Assembly (NCBI RefSeq): GCF_031180885.1
Contig: NZ_JAPSLK010000023.1
Coordinates: forward strand, 1-64,000
DNA: 64,000 nucleotides
Source of the DNA: Saccharothrix sp.
GTDB lineage: Bacteria > Actinomycetota > Actinomycetes > Mycobacteriales > Pseudonocardiaceae
Direction of reading: 5' to 3'
Shown here piece after piece: positions 18,422 to 26,928 of the stretch. A program made the position numbers and the translations under genes. Position 1 is the stretch's first letter; each line of letters begins with the position of its first letter. The notes under the pieces were generated by a model that worked only from the letters and a program-made list of their open reading frames with translations, was not told where the DNA came from and made no database searches.

Positions 18422-20190
18422 CGGGTCTCGTCCTCTCCGCCCACGCGGGCCAACTCGTCCAACTCGTGCCGGCCCTCGGTGTCGTCGAGGGACGCGCTGA
18501 TCAGCTCGGCCGTGTACAGGTCGGCGGGCTGCCGGAAGATCTGCTCCACCGCACCGGTCTCCACGATCCGGCCGTCCTTCATCACCACCACCCGGTCGCA
18601 GATGTCCGCCACGACACCGAAGTTGTGCGTGACGATCACCAGCGCCATCCCGTACTCCTGCTGCAACTCCCGCAGCAGCTCCAAGACCTCCGCCTGCACC
18701 GTCACGTCCAGCGCGGTCGTGGGCTCGTCCGCGACCAGCAGCGCCGGACGCCCGGCCACCGCGCCCGCGATGAGCACGCGTTGGGCCATGCCGCCCGAGA
18801 TCTGGTGCGGGTACGAGCGCAGAACCCGGTCCGGGTCGGTGATACCCACCCTGACCAGGACTTCCCGGGCGCGCGCCCGGGCGTCGGCCTTGGACAGGCC
18901 GTGCACGTGCCGCAACGGCTCGACCAGGTGGTGCTCGATCGTGTAGCACGGGTCGAGGTTGCTCATCGGCTCCTGCGGCACGTACCCGATGGACCGGCCG
19001 AGCGCGCGCTTGTCCACCGCCTGCCCGGCAACCCGGATGTCGTCCGCGACCGCGGTGCCGCCGGCGGGCAGCAGGTCCAGCACGGCGAAGATGGTCTGCG
19101 TCTTGCCCGAGCCCGACTCCCCCACGATGCCGAGCACCTCGCCGGGCGCGGCGTCCAACGACACCCCGCGCACGACCTCCTTCACCCCGGATTCCGTCGC
19201 GTACCCGACCCGCAGGTTCTCGACCCGCAACGCACAGACCTCGTGCACGTGCACACCGCTCGGGACCTGCGAAGACGTCGACAGCTCACGCCGCACCGCC
19301 CCGCGCGAGCGCCGCGACGGCTGGTCCGCCCGGACGCTGATCAGGTCCGCCAGCGTCGACCCGATGAACGCGAGCGCGGCGATCGTGACCCCCAACGCGA
19401 TCGACGGCCACAGCAGGATCAGCGGCTGGGTGAGCATGGTCTGGAAACCGTCGTTCATCATCTGGCCCCAGCTCGGCGTCGACGCCGACCCGATCCCCAG
19501 GAACTGCAACCCCGCCTGCATACCCACCGCGATCCCCGCCGTCAGCGCGGTCTGCACGACGATCGGCGCGTACACCGCACGCAGCATGTGCGTGCGCAGG
19601 ATTCGCGGGTTGGTCACGCCGGCGACGCGCGCGGCGTCGATGTACGGCTCCCGGCGCACGGCCAGCGCCCTCGCCCGCGTGATCCGGTAGTAGCCGGGGG
19701 CGAGGAACACGCCCAGCGCCACCATCAGGACGGTGAAGTCCTGACCGGTGCCCGCGGCGACCACCAGCAGCACGATCATGCCCGGCACGGACTGCAACGC
19801 GTCGCTGATCCACGAGCACACCCGGTCGGTGACCCCGCCGAAGTACCCGGCCGCCACCCCCGCCGGCACACCCAGCAGCACCCCCGCCGCACACGTGATC
19901 ACCGCGCCGTACAACGTGGTCCGCGCCCCGTGCAGCAGCCGGGACAGGACGTCGCGACCGGCCGAGTCGCCGCCGAGCAGGTGCTCGCCGCCCGGCGCGG
20001 CCCGGGTGATCCGGAAGTCGACCAGGTTCGGATCGAACGGCGCGAGCCACGGCGCCAGCACCGCGACCGCGACCACGAACGCGAACACGGCCAGGGCGAC
20101 CACGCCGAGCGGGCGGCGCAGGTACCGCCGCCACAACGAGATCCGCTTCACGGCGGCCAACGGGGCCAGAGGGGTCGGCACTGCGGTCAT
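18418..20190 (-). CDS. Fused peptide ABC transporter permease and ATP-binding protein (DppC-DppD type)
   Basis: A continuous 590-residue frame. Residues about 1-300 form a DppC-like permease with a TM segment at 30-50, the GGDSAGRDVLSRLLHGAR motif and the EAA loop EPYIDAARVAGVTNPRILRTHML. After a short polar linker, residues about 320-590 form an ATPase with Walker A GESGSGKT, Walker B LLVADEPTTALD and the signature ISGGMAQRVLIAGAV. No stop, start or ribosome site separates the halves, so this is a true fusion rather than two genes. Such fusions are known in actinomycete peptide transporters. The gene is coupled at both ends by 4-bp overlaps. Confidence 0.92.
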   Translation of the reverse strand: MTAVPTPLAPLAAVKRISLWRRYLRRPLGVVALAVFAFVVAVAVLAPWLAPFDPNLVDFRITRAAPGGEHLLGGDSAGRDVLSRLLHGARTTLYGAVITCAAGVLLGVPAGVAAGYFGGVTDRVCSWISDALQSVPGMIVLLVVAAGTGQDFTVLMVALGVFLAPGYYRITRARALAVRREPYIDAARVAGVTNPRILRTHMLRAVYAPIVVQTALTAGIAVGMQAGLQFLGIGSASTPSWGQMMNDGFQTMLTQPLILLWPSIALGVTIAALAFIGSTLADLISVRADQPSRRSRGAVRRELSTSSQVPSGVHVHEVCALRVENLRVGYATESGVKEVVRGVSLDAAPGEVLGIVGESGSGKTQTIFAVLDLLPAGGTAVADDIRVAGQAVDKRALGRSIGYVPQEPMSNLDPCYTIEHHLVEPLRHVHGLSKADARARAREVLVRVGITDPDRVLRSYPHQISGGMAQRVLIAGAVAGRPALLVADEPTTALDVTVQAEVLELLRELQQEYGMALVIVTHNFGVVADICDRVVVMKDGRIVETGAVEQIFRQPADLYTAELISASLDDTEGRHELDELARVGGEDETR

Positions 20191-21128
20191 CGGTCGCGCA
20201 CCTTCGGGTTGACCCACCCGAGCACGAGGTCGAGCAGGAAGTTGACGATCACGACGAACACCACCGTGACAGCGGTCAGGCCGAGCAGCACCGGGATGTC
20301 CCCGATCTGCGACGCGGACTGGGTCAGGCTGCCGATGCCGGGCAGGTTGAACACGATCTCCACCACGATCGCCCCGCCCAGCAGCCCGACGAACAGCAGG
20401 GCCAGGACGGTCAGGGCGGCGGGCGAGGCGTTGCGCAGCACGTGCGCGGTGACCCGGCGGTCGGACAGGCCGCGCGCCCGCAGCGTGCGCACGAAGTCCT
20501 GGCCCGCGACCTGGAGGAAGCCGTTGCGCAACTGCTCGGCCACCATCACGATCGCGCCCAGCGCCAGCGACACCGCCGGCAGCGTGATCGACCGCAGCCA
20601 GCCCGTCATCGACTGGTCCGGGGACACGTACCCGATGGCGGGGAACCACTTCAGCTCGATCGCGAACCACGTGACCAGCACGAGGCTCACCCAGAAGCCA
20701 GGCAGCGCGAACAGGACCACGGACGCGAGCTTGAGCCCCCGGTCCAGCAGTCCGCCGGGCCGCAGCCCGCACACGATCCCCACGGCCACGCCGACCACCG
20801 CGGCGAGCACGGTCGCGACCACGACGACCGAGAGCGTGACCGGGACGCGCAGCGCCATCTGGTCGTTGACCGGCTGGAAGTTGCGCCACGACGTGCCGAA
20901 GTCGCCGGTGACGGCGTGGGAGAACCAGTTCCAGAACTGGACGAGCAGTGGCTGGTCGTAGCCGATCCGGGCGCGCAGCGCGGCCTGCTGGGCGGGGGTG
21001 GCGCTGTTGCCGAGCAGGCCGGGGGTCGGGTCGCCCACGGCGGCGTGCGCCAGGAAGAACGTGCCGCTGGTGACGACCACGAGCAGCAGCACCCCGGACA
21101 TCAGGCGTTTCGCGATGAAGGACAGCAT
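20187..21128 (-). CDS. Peptide ABC transporter permease (DppB-like)
   Basis: The protein (313 residues) has an N-terminal TM segment MLSFIAKRLMSGVLLLVVVTSGTFFLAH, a periplasmic loop, and five further TM segments containing the EAA loop FVRTLRARGLSDRRVTAHVLRN. It is the first of two permease partners in the importer. ATG 21128 is chosen over an upstream in-frame start because AGGAG lies 6 bp ahead; the upstream frame only reads through the 43-bp repeat element. That element and a hairpin separate it from the binding-protein gene. Confidence 0.93.
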   Translation of the reverse strand: MLSFIAKRLMSGVLLLVVVTSGTFFLAHAAVGDPTPGLLGNSATPAQQAALRARIGYDQPLLVQFWNWFSHAVTGDFGTSWRNFQPVNDQMALRVPVTLSVVVVATVLAAVVGVAVGIVCGLRPGGLLDRGLKLASVVLFALPGFWVSLVLVTWFAIELKWFPAIGYVSPDQSMTGWLRSITLPAVSLALGAIVMVAEQLRNGFLQVAGQDFVRTLRARGLSDRRVTAHVLRNASPAALTVLALLFVGLLGGAIVVEIVFNLPGIGSLTQSASQIGDIPVLLGLTAVTVVFVVIVNFLLDLVLGWVNPKVRDR

Positions 21129-21141
21129 CGTCGGCTCCTGT

Positions 21142-21184
21142 TGGCCTCCGGCCCCCGGTTCCACTGTCCCACGGGGCACCGACA
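21142..21184 (-). repeat. 43-bp dispersed element, copy B
   Basis: Same 43-bp element as at 11288-11330 and 39381-39423, with identical ends (TGTCGGT ... GAACCGGGGGCCGGAGGCCA in gene sense). It lies inside the ABC operon, 55 bp after the binding-protein stop and 13 bp before the permease start, beyond the hairpin at 21201-21219. Confidence 0.88.
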
Positions 21185-21200
21185 AATCCGCCGGGCGCGA

Positions 21201-21219
21201 TCCGTCCGGAGTGGACGGA
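21201..21219 (-). terminator. Intra-operon hairpin after the binding-protein gene
   Basis: TCCGTCC and GGACGGA make a 7-bp stem with a 5-nt loop, 20 bp after the stop of the substrate-binding protein gene. It could attenuate transcription or protect the upstream mRNA, giving more binding protein than permease. Confidence 0.55.
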
Positions 21220-21239
21220 CCGCGGGCGGCACGGGCGCG

Positions 21240-22769
21240 TCAGCCGCGCTGGATGAACCGCAGCGTCGGGAACATCATGCCGGTGACCGGCGTGACCGTG
21301 ATGCCCTTGACGCTGAAGTAGGTGTTGTCGGCCTGGTACCAGACGCTCCACCAGGCCTCGTCGACCAGCTCGGCGTTGAGCTTCTTGAGCAGCTCGGTCT
21401 GCGCCGGACCCGGCTCGGCCTTCTCCACCTGCTCGACCAGCGCCTTGATCTCGGGGTAGGCGTCGACCGAGGGGGTGGGGTTGTACCACTGGGCGGTGGT
21501 GACCTGGTCGGTCAGGGTGGCCATGTCGTTGCCCGCCAAGGCGATCACGGCGAGGAACATCGGGTAGGTGGGCGCGTTCTTCTGGTAGTCGGGCATGGCC
21601 ATGTCCTGCCACTCGACCTTGATGCCCAGTTCGCCGAAGGTCTGGTTGGCGGCGGGCTGCCAGGCGGCGAAGATCGGGGACATGGGCATCTTGACCGTGA
21701 AGCCGTCGGGGTAGCCGGCCTCGGCGAGCAGGGCTTTGGCCTTGGTCATGTCGGTCTTGTACTTGTCGTTCATCGACTTGTCGTAGACCTGGGCGTCGAC
21801 GGAGAAGACCTGGTTGGCGACCGTGCCCGAGCCGTTGCCGACCGCGTTGAGGATGCCGGCGGCGTCGAACGCGTAGCTGATCGCCTGCCGGACCCGCTTG
21901 TCGCCCAACGCCTTGACCTGGGCGCCGGTGCGGTCGGCGTACTGGACGCCGACCCAGCTCGCGGCGCGGCTGGCGATGTTCCAGCCGTTCTCCTTTGCCT
22001 TCGGGAGGTTGGCGGCGTTGGCGAACTGGACGTTGAGCTGGCCGGAGAGCATGGCGTTGAAGCTCGCGGTCTGGTCGGTGATCGGGAACAGGCGGACGGT
22101 CGGGAACGGGTAGGTTCCGGTGTCCCAGTGGTTCGGCTTCTTGGTGAAGACGTACTGGGACTGCGGGGTGGAGCCGGCCTTGTCGTAGGTGTAGGGGCCG
22201 GAGCCGACCGGGCCGTTCGCGAGGGCGCCGGACCGGATGGCGGCGGGCGAAGCCATCCAGCTGCGGCCGAGGCCCATCTGGTAGAGCAGGGCGTCGTCGC
22301 GTTTGGACAGCTTGATCTCGATGGTGTCGTCGTCCTTGGCGGTGGCGGAGGCGACGTTGAGGTAGGCCTGGCCGGAGCGGACGCCGGCCTTGAGGTGCTG
22401 GATGTTGGCGACGGCGGCGTTCGCGTCGAACTTCTGGCCGTCCTCGAAGCTGACCCCCTGCTTGAGGTCGGCGGTGAGGGTGAGCCGGTCGGCCGACCAC
22501 TCCCAGGAGGTGGCCAGCGCCGGGACCGGCTTGCCGTCCTTGTCCAGGGCGACCAGCGGGTCGTAGACGGCGGAGAGGTAGGGGCCGTCGAAGCCGATGT
22601 CGGCGCTCGCGGGGTCCCACGACGTGACGTCGAGGAACACGCCGGCCTTCAGCTCGTCGACGTCGGTCCGGGCGGCGGTGCCGCCACCACCGGCCCCGGT
22701 GCATCCGGCGAGCGCGGTGGCCGCTGCGACAGCCGCCGCGACCAGTGCCGATGTCCGTTTCCTGGTCAT
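21240..22769 (-). CDS. Peptide/nickel-type ABC transporter substrate-binding lipoprotein (SBP_bac_5)
   Basis: A 509-residue extracytoplasmic binding protein. The lipoprotein signal ends in TALAGC (Cys at about 22). Family signatures follow: VFLDVTSWDPA, TLTADLKQGVSFEDGQKFDA, GSGPYTYDKAGS, and DKRVRQAISYAFDAAGI. It delivers substrate to the permease/ATPase encoded downstream. RBS AGAAGGA precedes ATG 22769. The ligand (peptide, nickel complex or sugar-like compound) cannot be told from sequence; the neighbouring S9 peptidase fits peptides. Confidence 0.92.
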   Translation of the reverse strand: MTRKRTSALVAAAVAAATALAGCTGAGGGGTAARTDVDELKAGVFLDVTSWDPASADIGFDGPYLSAVYDPLVALDKDGKPVPALATSWEWSADRLTLTADLKQGVSFEDGQKFDANAAVANIQHLKAGVRSGQAYLNVASATAKDDDTIEIKLSKRDDALLYQMGLGRSWMASPAAIRSGALANGPVGSGPYTYDKAGSTPQSQYVFTKKPNHWDTGTYPFPTVRLFPITDQTASFNAMLSGQLNVQFANAANLPKAKENGWNIASRAASWVGVQYADRTGAQVKALGDKRVRQAISYAFDAAGILNAVGNGSGTVANQVFSVDAQVYDKSMNDKYKTDMTKAKALLAEAGYPDGFTVKMPMSPIFAAWQPAANQTFGELGIKVEWQDMAMPDYQKNAPTYPMFLAVIALAGNDMATLTDQVTTAQWYNPTPSVDAYPEIKALVEQVEKAEPGPAQTELLKKLNAELVDEAWWSVWYQADNTYFSVKGITVTPVTGMMFPTLRFIQRG

Positions 22770-22882
22770 CGAGTCCTTCTCTCGGGGTGCTGGGACTGCT
22801 GGGGAGTCACGCGCCGCTGCCGGCCGGCCACACCCGGAGCGTGTCGGGGAAGAGTGAGACCTGGCTCACTGCGATGGCGGTT

Positions 22883-22910
22883 AGTCTACGGTCGTCGGCA
22901 AAAAATGCAA
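22883..22910 (-). promoter_or_regulatory. Candidate promoter of the peptide ABC operon
   Basis: On the minus strand TTGCAT (22905-22910) and TAGACT (22883-22888) are spaced by 16 bp, a reasonable sigma-70-like promoter about 110 bp upstream of the binding-protein start. The -10 overlaps the TCTACG-N2-CGT motif also found twice upstream of the methyltransferase/SDR pair. The rest of the 253-bp spacer 22770-23022 shows nothing else I can name. Confidence 0.45.
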
Positions 22911-23022
22911 CGCCCGGGCAACCTGCTGTTCGCCCACGGACAACCGGATGGCGAACTTCTCCAAATGTAGGAAATCGTATTCGATCCGATGGACAGCGAG
23001 CAGCTGGGCCCGCCGCCCGCCG

Positions 23023-23994
23023 TCAGACGGCGTCGCCGACCAGGACGCGCGGGCTGCCCGGCAGCGCCAGTACCTCGCGCACCCGCCAGCCGGCCCCCGC
23101 CAGCCACGCCCGGACCTCGGCCTCCGGGTAGACCACGGTCCCGTCGATGACGAAGTACTCCCCCGCGTGCAACGCGTCGATCCGCCGCTGCCGGGCGTCG
23201 TCGTCCAGGAAGAAGTCGAGCAGCAGCAACGTCCCACCCGCGGCCGCCGCCGCACGCGCGCGACGCAGGATCTCCCTGTTCTGCTCAGCCGTGAACCGGT
23301 GCACGACGTGGTTGACCATGATCAGCTCGTGCGCGCCCTCGGGCTTGGCGGTTTCGGTTTCCGCAGGGGTGATGGTGGCGCGTTCCGAGAGGCCGGCGGC
23401 GGCCAGGGCTTCGGTGATGCCCTGGGTGGCCATGGGTGCGAACATGAAGTGGGCGGTCAGCGCGGGGTTGGCTCGCAGGGCCGACACGGCGAACTCGGGC
23501 GACAGGCCGCCGAGGTCGAGCATCGACCGGTAGGGCGTGAAGTCGAAAGTGCGGGCGAGCATCGCGGCGTGGAGGGCGTTGTAGCGCATCACGCCGGCCA
23601 TGAAGGTCGCCCACCGCCCCTCGTCCATCTTCAGGTCGCCGGGGGTGGTCGTGTCCACCGTGGTGTCGAACTGGAGCCAGTGGCCGTAGCTGATCTCGTT
23701 CAAGAACGTCAGGAACGGCCCGAGGTCGTTCTCGCCGCCCAGGTACTCGGCCGTGTCGGGGGCCAGGGAGTACCGGCCCTCCACCCGCTCCAGCAGGCCC
23801 TCGGCGTTCATGGCGTCGGCCAGGATTCGGACCATCTGCTCGCTCACGCCCGTCTCGGCGGCGATCTCGGCCACCGTTCGCGGACCCTCGGCCAGCGCCC
23901 GGAACAGGCCCACGCGGGACGCGGCGAACAACTGCTTCGCGCCCATGTAGCCGATGGCGAGGTCGACGATGCGGTCCGGTGCGGGGACGGTCAT
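23023..23994 (-). CDS. SAM-dependent O-methyltransferase-like protein
   Basis: The product, 323 residues, has the architecture of small-molecule O-methyltransferases: an N-terminal winged-helix dimerisation domain (VAEIAAETGVSEQMVRILADAM) and a C-terminal Rossmann domain. Motif I reads SMLDLGGLSPEFAVSAL, whereas the usual form is D-x-G-G-G-x-G, so SAM binding may be altered. The motif ILRRARAAAAAGGTLLLLDFFL is intact. ATG 23994 follows GGAGGAG. It is divergent from the SDR operon and may act on the same compound. Confidence 0.82.
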   Translation of the reverse strand: MTVPAPDRIVDLAIGYMGAKQLFAASRVGLFRALAEGPRTVAEIAAETGVSEQMVRILADAMNAEGLLERVEGRYSLAPDTAEYLGGENDLGPFLTFLNEISYGHWLQFDTTVDTTTPGDLKMDEGRWATFMAGVMRYNALHAAMLARTFDFTPYRSMLDLGGLSPEFAVSALRANPALTAHFMFAPMATQGITEALAAAGLSERATITPAETETAKPEGAHELIMVNHVVHRFTAEQNREILRRARAAAAAGGTLLLLDFFLDDDARQRRIDALHAGEYFVIDGTVVYPEAEVRAWLAGAGWRVREVLALPGSPRVLVGDAV

Positions 23995-24037
23995 TGCGGC
24001 TCCTCCAAGGTGAACCAGGGTGTCAAGGTGGGTCGAG

Positions 24038-24107
24038 AGTCTACGCACGTTGACTAAAAACGGCACACCCCTTGCGGCCGCGCGAATTTTTTTTCTACGC
24101 TCGTAGC
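24038..24107. promoter_or_regulatory. Divergent promoter region with paired TCTACG-N2-CGT motifs
   Basis: The 146-bp spacer between the methyltransferase and SDR genes has TCTACGCACGTTGA (24040-24053) and TCTACGCTCGTAGC (24094-24107); the second contains the palindrome CTACG-CT-CGTAG. A related TCTACGGTCGTCGG lies at 22885-22898 before the peptide ABC operon. A run of eight T precedes the second site. The two sites may bind a common regulator; on the minus strand the first also reads as a -10-like TAGACT. Confidence 0.45.
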
Positions 24108-24140
24108 CTCAACGCCCCGATCCCGTGGAGGACAACCCAG

Positions 24141-24851
24141 ATGGCCCGGACCGTGCTGGTCACCGGCGGAGCGGGCGGCATCGGTCGTGCCATCGCCGCC
24201 GCGTTCCTCGCTGTGCAAGACACCGTGGTGCTCGCGGACATCGACAAAGCCGAGGAGGCCGCGGCCGATCTCGGCGTGCGCGGGGTGGCGGTGGACATCA
24301 CCGACGAGAAGTCCATCATCCGGGCGCTGGACGAGATCGGGCCGGTCGACGTGCTGGTCAACAACGCGGGGCTCCTCGGCATCCACGGCCGCCTGCTCGA
24401 CCTCCCCGGCACCGACCTGCACGCCCTCCTGCGCACCAACGTCCTGGGCACCTTCCTGATGACCCAGCACGTCGCCCACCGCATGGTCCAACGCGGCACC
24501 CGCGGCGCGATCGTCAACCTCTCCTCCATCGGCGGCCGGCAACCCACCCCGGGCATGGGCGGCTACGAGAGCAGCAAGGCCGCGGTCGACGCGATCACCC
24601 GGTGGGCGGCCGTCGAACTCGCCGAGCACGGCATCCGCGTCAACTCGGTCGCTCCCGGCCCCGTCCTCACCCCGGTGCTCGCCGCCGGCCTGCCCGAGGG
24701 CTCGCCCGCCCGCAAGGCCTGGCTGGACCGCATCCCGTTGCGCCGGTTGGCTTCCGTCGACACCGTCGCCGCCGCGGTGGTGTTCCTGGCGGGCGCCGAC
24801 CACATCACCGGCACGAGCCTGCCCGTCGACGGCGGCCAACTCCTCACCTGA
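24141..24851 (+). CDS. SDR family NAD(P)-dependent oxidoreductase
   Basis: This classical short-chain dehydrogenase has 236 residues. The cofactor motif TGGAGGIG is at 8-15, NNAG at 74-77, catalytic Ser128/129 in VNLSSIGG and the Y142-x3-K146 pair in GYESSKAA; the C-terminus GTSLPVDGGQLLT is typical. It should oxidise or reduce a hydroxyl/keto group. An acidic Asp33 after the second strand (LADIDK) suggests NAD preference. ATG 24141 follows GGAGG at about 10 bp. It is the first gene of the six-gene operon ending at 30024. Confidence 0.92.
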   Translation: MARTVLVTGGAGGIGRAIAAAFLAVQDTVVLADIDKAEEAAADLGVRGVAVDITDEKSIIRALDEIGPVDVLVNNAGLLGIHGRLLDLPGTDLHALLRTNVLGTFLMTQHVAHRMVQRGTRGAIVNLSSIGGRQPTPGMGGYESSKAAVDAITRWAAVELAEHGIRVNSVAPGPVLTPVLAAGLPEGSPARKAWLDRIPLRRLASVDTVAAAVVFLAGADHITGTSLPVDGGQLLT

Positions 24852-24864
24852 CCCAGGGAACCCG

Positions 24865-25962
24865 ATGCCCACCTCCACCCGGGCCGCGGTGCTGACCGAG
24901 CACGGCGCACCGCTGCACCTCACCGAACTCCCTCTGCCCGCCGACCTCGAACCCGGCGCTGCGCTCGTCCGGATCACCTGCGCCACCCTGTGCGGCACGG
25001 ACGTCGAGATCTGGTCCGGCCGCATGAGCTTCCCCGGCATGCTGCCGATGGTGCTGGGCCACGAGGTGGTCGGCGAGGTCGTGGCCGTCGGCGCGGACAC
25101 CCGCGACGCCCTGGGCCGCGACATCCCGGTCGGCGCGCGCATCGGCTGGTCGGAGTCGACGTGCGGCGAGTGCCACGGCTGCGTCGTCCTGCGCCAACCG
25201 GTCGCGTGCGCCAAGCGCGGCTACGGCTTCCTCCAGCGCTCCGACGTGCACCCGTACGCGACCGCCGGCCTGTGCGAGTACGCCTACGTGGTGCCGCGCG
25301 CGGCCAAGCTGCTGCTGCCCGACGACGTCCCGGACACGTGGGCGGCGATGGCGGGGTGCGCGGCCAAGACCGTGTTGCGGGCGTTCGACGGCGTGGGTGG
25401 CGTGCGGCCCGGCTCTCGGGTCGTCGTCCAGGGGTCCGGCGCGCTGGGCCTGTTCGCCACCGCCGTCGCCCGGATTTCCGGCGCGGGCAAGGTGATCACG
25501 GTCGGCGCGCCGCCCGCCCGCCTCGACCTCGCCGGTACCTTCGGTGCGGACGCCATGGTCGACATCGCCGAGGGCTCCACCGTGGAGAAGGTCCTCGAAC
25601 TCACCGAGGGGCGTGGCGCGGACCTGGTCATGGACTTCGCCGGCGCGCCCTCCGTGGGCCGGGAGGCGGTGGCGATGGCCGCGCAGCGCGGCACGGTCGT
25701 GATCGTCGGCAGCACCGGCCCCGACAGCGACCCGCTCCCCCTCGGCACGGTCATGGGCAAGGAGCTGACCGTCCGCGGCTCCCTCAACGGCGACATCGCC
25801 GACTACCACCACGCGATCGAGTTCTTCCAAGCCTTCGCCGACCGCACGCCGTGGGACCGCCTCTTCGGCACTCCCGTTGGCCTGTCCGCCGCGCACGACC
25901 GGATCGAGGCCATGCACCGGCTGGACGAGGTCAAGGCCGTCATCGACCCCCGACTCACCTGA
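24865..25962 (+). CDS. Zinc-dependent medium-chain alcohol dehydrogenase
   Basis: A 365-residue MDR-family enzyme. Catalytic-zinc residues lie in TLCGTDVEIW and VLGHEVVGEV. The structural-zinc lobe has the four-Cys pattern STCGECHGCVVLRQPVAC. The Rossmann domain reads VVVQGSGALGLFATAVAR. It should interconvert a secondary alcohol or sugar alcohol and its ketone with NAD(P). It starts 13 bp after the SDR stop in the same operon. Two sequential dehydrogenases suggest stepwise oxidation of one substrate. Confidence 0.92.
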   Translation: MPTSTRAAVLTEHGAPLHLTELPLPADLEPGAALVRITCATLCGTDVEIWSGRMSFPGMLPMVLGHEVVGEVVAVGADTRDALGRDIPVGARIGWSESTCGECHGCVVLRQPVACAKRGYGFLQRSDVHPYATAGLCEYAYVVPRAAKLLLPDDVPDTWAAMAGCAAKTVLRAFDGVGGVRPGSRVVVQGSGALGLFATAVARISGAGKVITVGAPPARLDLAGTFGADAMVDIAEGSTVEKVLELTEGRGADLVMDFAGAPSVGREAVAMAAQRGTVVIVGSTGPDSDPLPLGTVMGKELTVRGSLNGDIADYHHAIEFFQAFADRTPWDRLFGTPVGLSAAHDRIEAMHRLDEVKAVIDPRLT

Positions 25963-25971
25963 GGAGAACAC

Positions 25972-26928
25972 GTGTCCCCCCTGCCCCGCCGCCGCCTCGG
26001 CACGTCGGACCTGGAGGTCTCGGCGCTGTCCCTGGGTTCGTGGCACACCTACGACCGCATGGACTTCGCCGACGCGGTCACCATGGTCCGCACGGCCGTG
26101 GACGCCGGCGTCAACCTGTTCGACGTCGGCGTCTACGGCGCACCCGGTATGCCACCGGTCTTCACCGACGTCATCTGGAGCGCGATCATGCGCGCCGCGC
26201 GCATCCCCCGCGAGCGGTACCTGGTCTCGGCCAAGCTCTGGCTCGAAGGCTTCGGCGACAAGGGCTTCCGCCCGCAGCTGGAAAACGCCTTCCTGCGCGG
26301 TGGTTTCGACGTCGCCGACCTGGTGATCCTGGGTGACCTGCGGCGCGACGACATCGCGCTGGACGACCTCGTCGACGACCTCGCCGCGCTCACCCGCGAC
26401 GGCCTGATCCGAGCCTGGGGCGTCAACAACTGGTCCGCCTCGAACATCCGCGCGTTGCAGGACGTCGCCGCCGTCAAGCGCGTGCCGGGACCGCAGATCG
26501 CCCAGCTCAAGTACAGCATCGGCCGCCGCGCCATCCCGGACGGCGAGCCGTTCGCCCGGCTGTTCGCCGACGGGTTCGCCATGCAGGCCTCGGACGTGCT
26601 CGAAGGCGGCATCCTCGCGGGCAACAGCGGGCAGTCCCGCGAGATCGGGCGCGACCCGGGCGGCGTCCGCGAGGAGATCAAGCGGCACGCCCAGGGGGTC
26701 GCCGAGGTCGCCGCGAAGCTCGGCACCAGCGCCGCCCGCCTCGCCGTGGCCTTCACCCTCACCCACCCCGCCAACGTCACCACCCTGTTCGGCGCGACCA
26801 AGCTCGCGCAGCTCGAAGACAACCTCGCCGCCGTCGACCTGGTCGACCGGGTCGGCGCCGACGAGATCCGCGCGCTGGTCGAGCCGTTCTGGGCCGACCG
26901 GGGCGTGATCGACCCCGAAGGGCCGTGA
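25972..26928 (+). CDS. Aldo/keto reductase family protein with altered active site
   Basis: The fold signature RRLGTSDLEVSALSLGS and C-terminal LARLAVAFTLTHPANV-like helices place this 318-residue protein in the AKR family. Of the usual Asp-Tyr-Lys-His tetrad, Lys is present (VSAKLW), the Asp/Tyr segment is one residue shorter (FDVGVYG instead of FD-x-A-x-x-YG), and the His position reads LVILGDLR, so the His is absent. It may be a poor reductase or catalyse another reaction. GTG 25972 follows GAGGAG. The stop overlaps the next gene (GTGA). Confidence 0.82.
   Translation: MSPLPRRRLGTSDLEVSALSLGSWHTYDRMDFADAVTMVRTAVDAGVNLFDVGVYGAPGMPPVFTDVIWSAIMRAARIPRERYLVSAKLWLEGFGDKGFRPQLENAFLRGGFDVADLVILGDLRRDDIALDDLVDDLAALTRDGLIRAWGVNNWSASNIRALQDVAAVKRVPGPQIAQLKYSIGRRAIPDGEPFARLFADGFAMQASDVLEGGILAGNSGQSREIGRDPGGVREEIKRHAQGVAEVAAKLGTSAARLAVAFTLTHPANVTTLFGATKLAQLEDNLAAVDLVDRVGADEIRALVEPFWADRGVIDPEGP

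Noticed and set aside
18418..22704. A single open frame of about 1,400 codons on the minus strand
   Set aside because: Only the part from 20190 down is real (permease-ATPase fusion). Upstream, the frame is the shadow of the DppB-like permease and binding-protein genes in another frame, with Arg/Gly-rich nonsense sequence.
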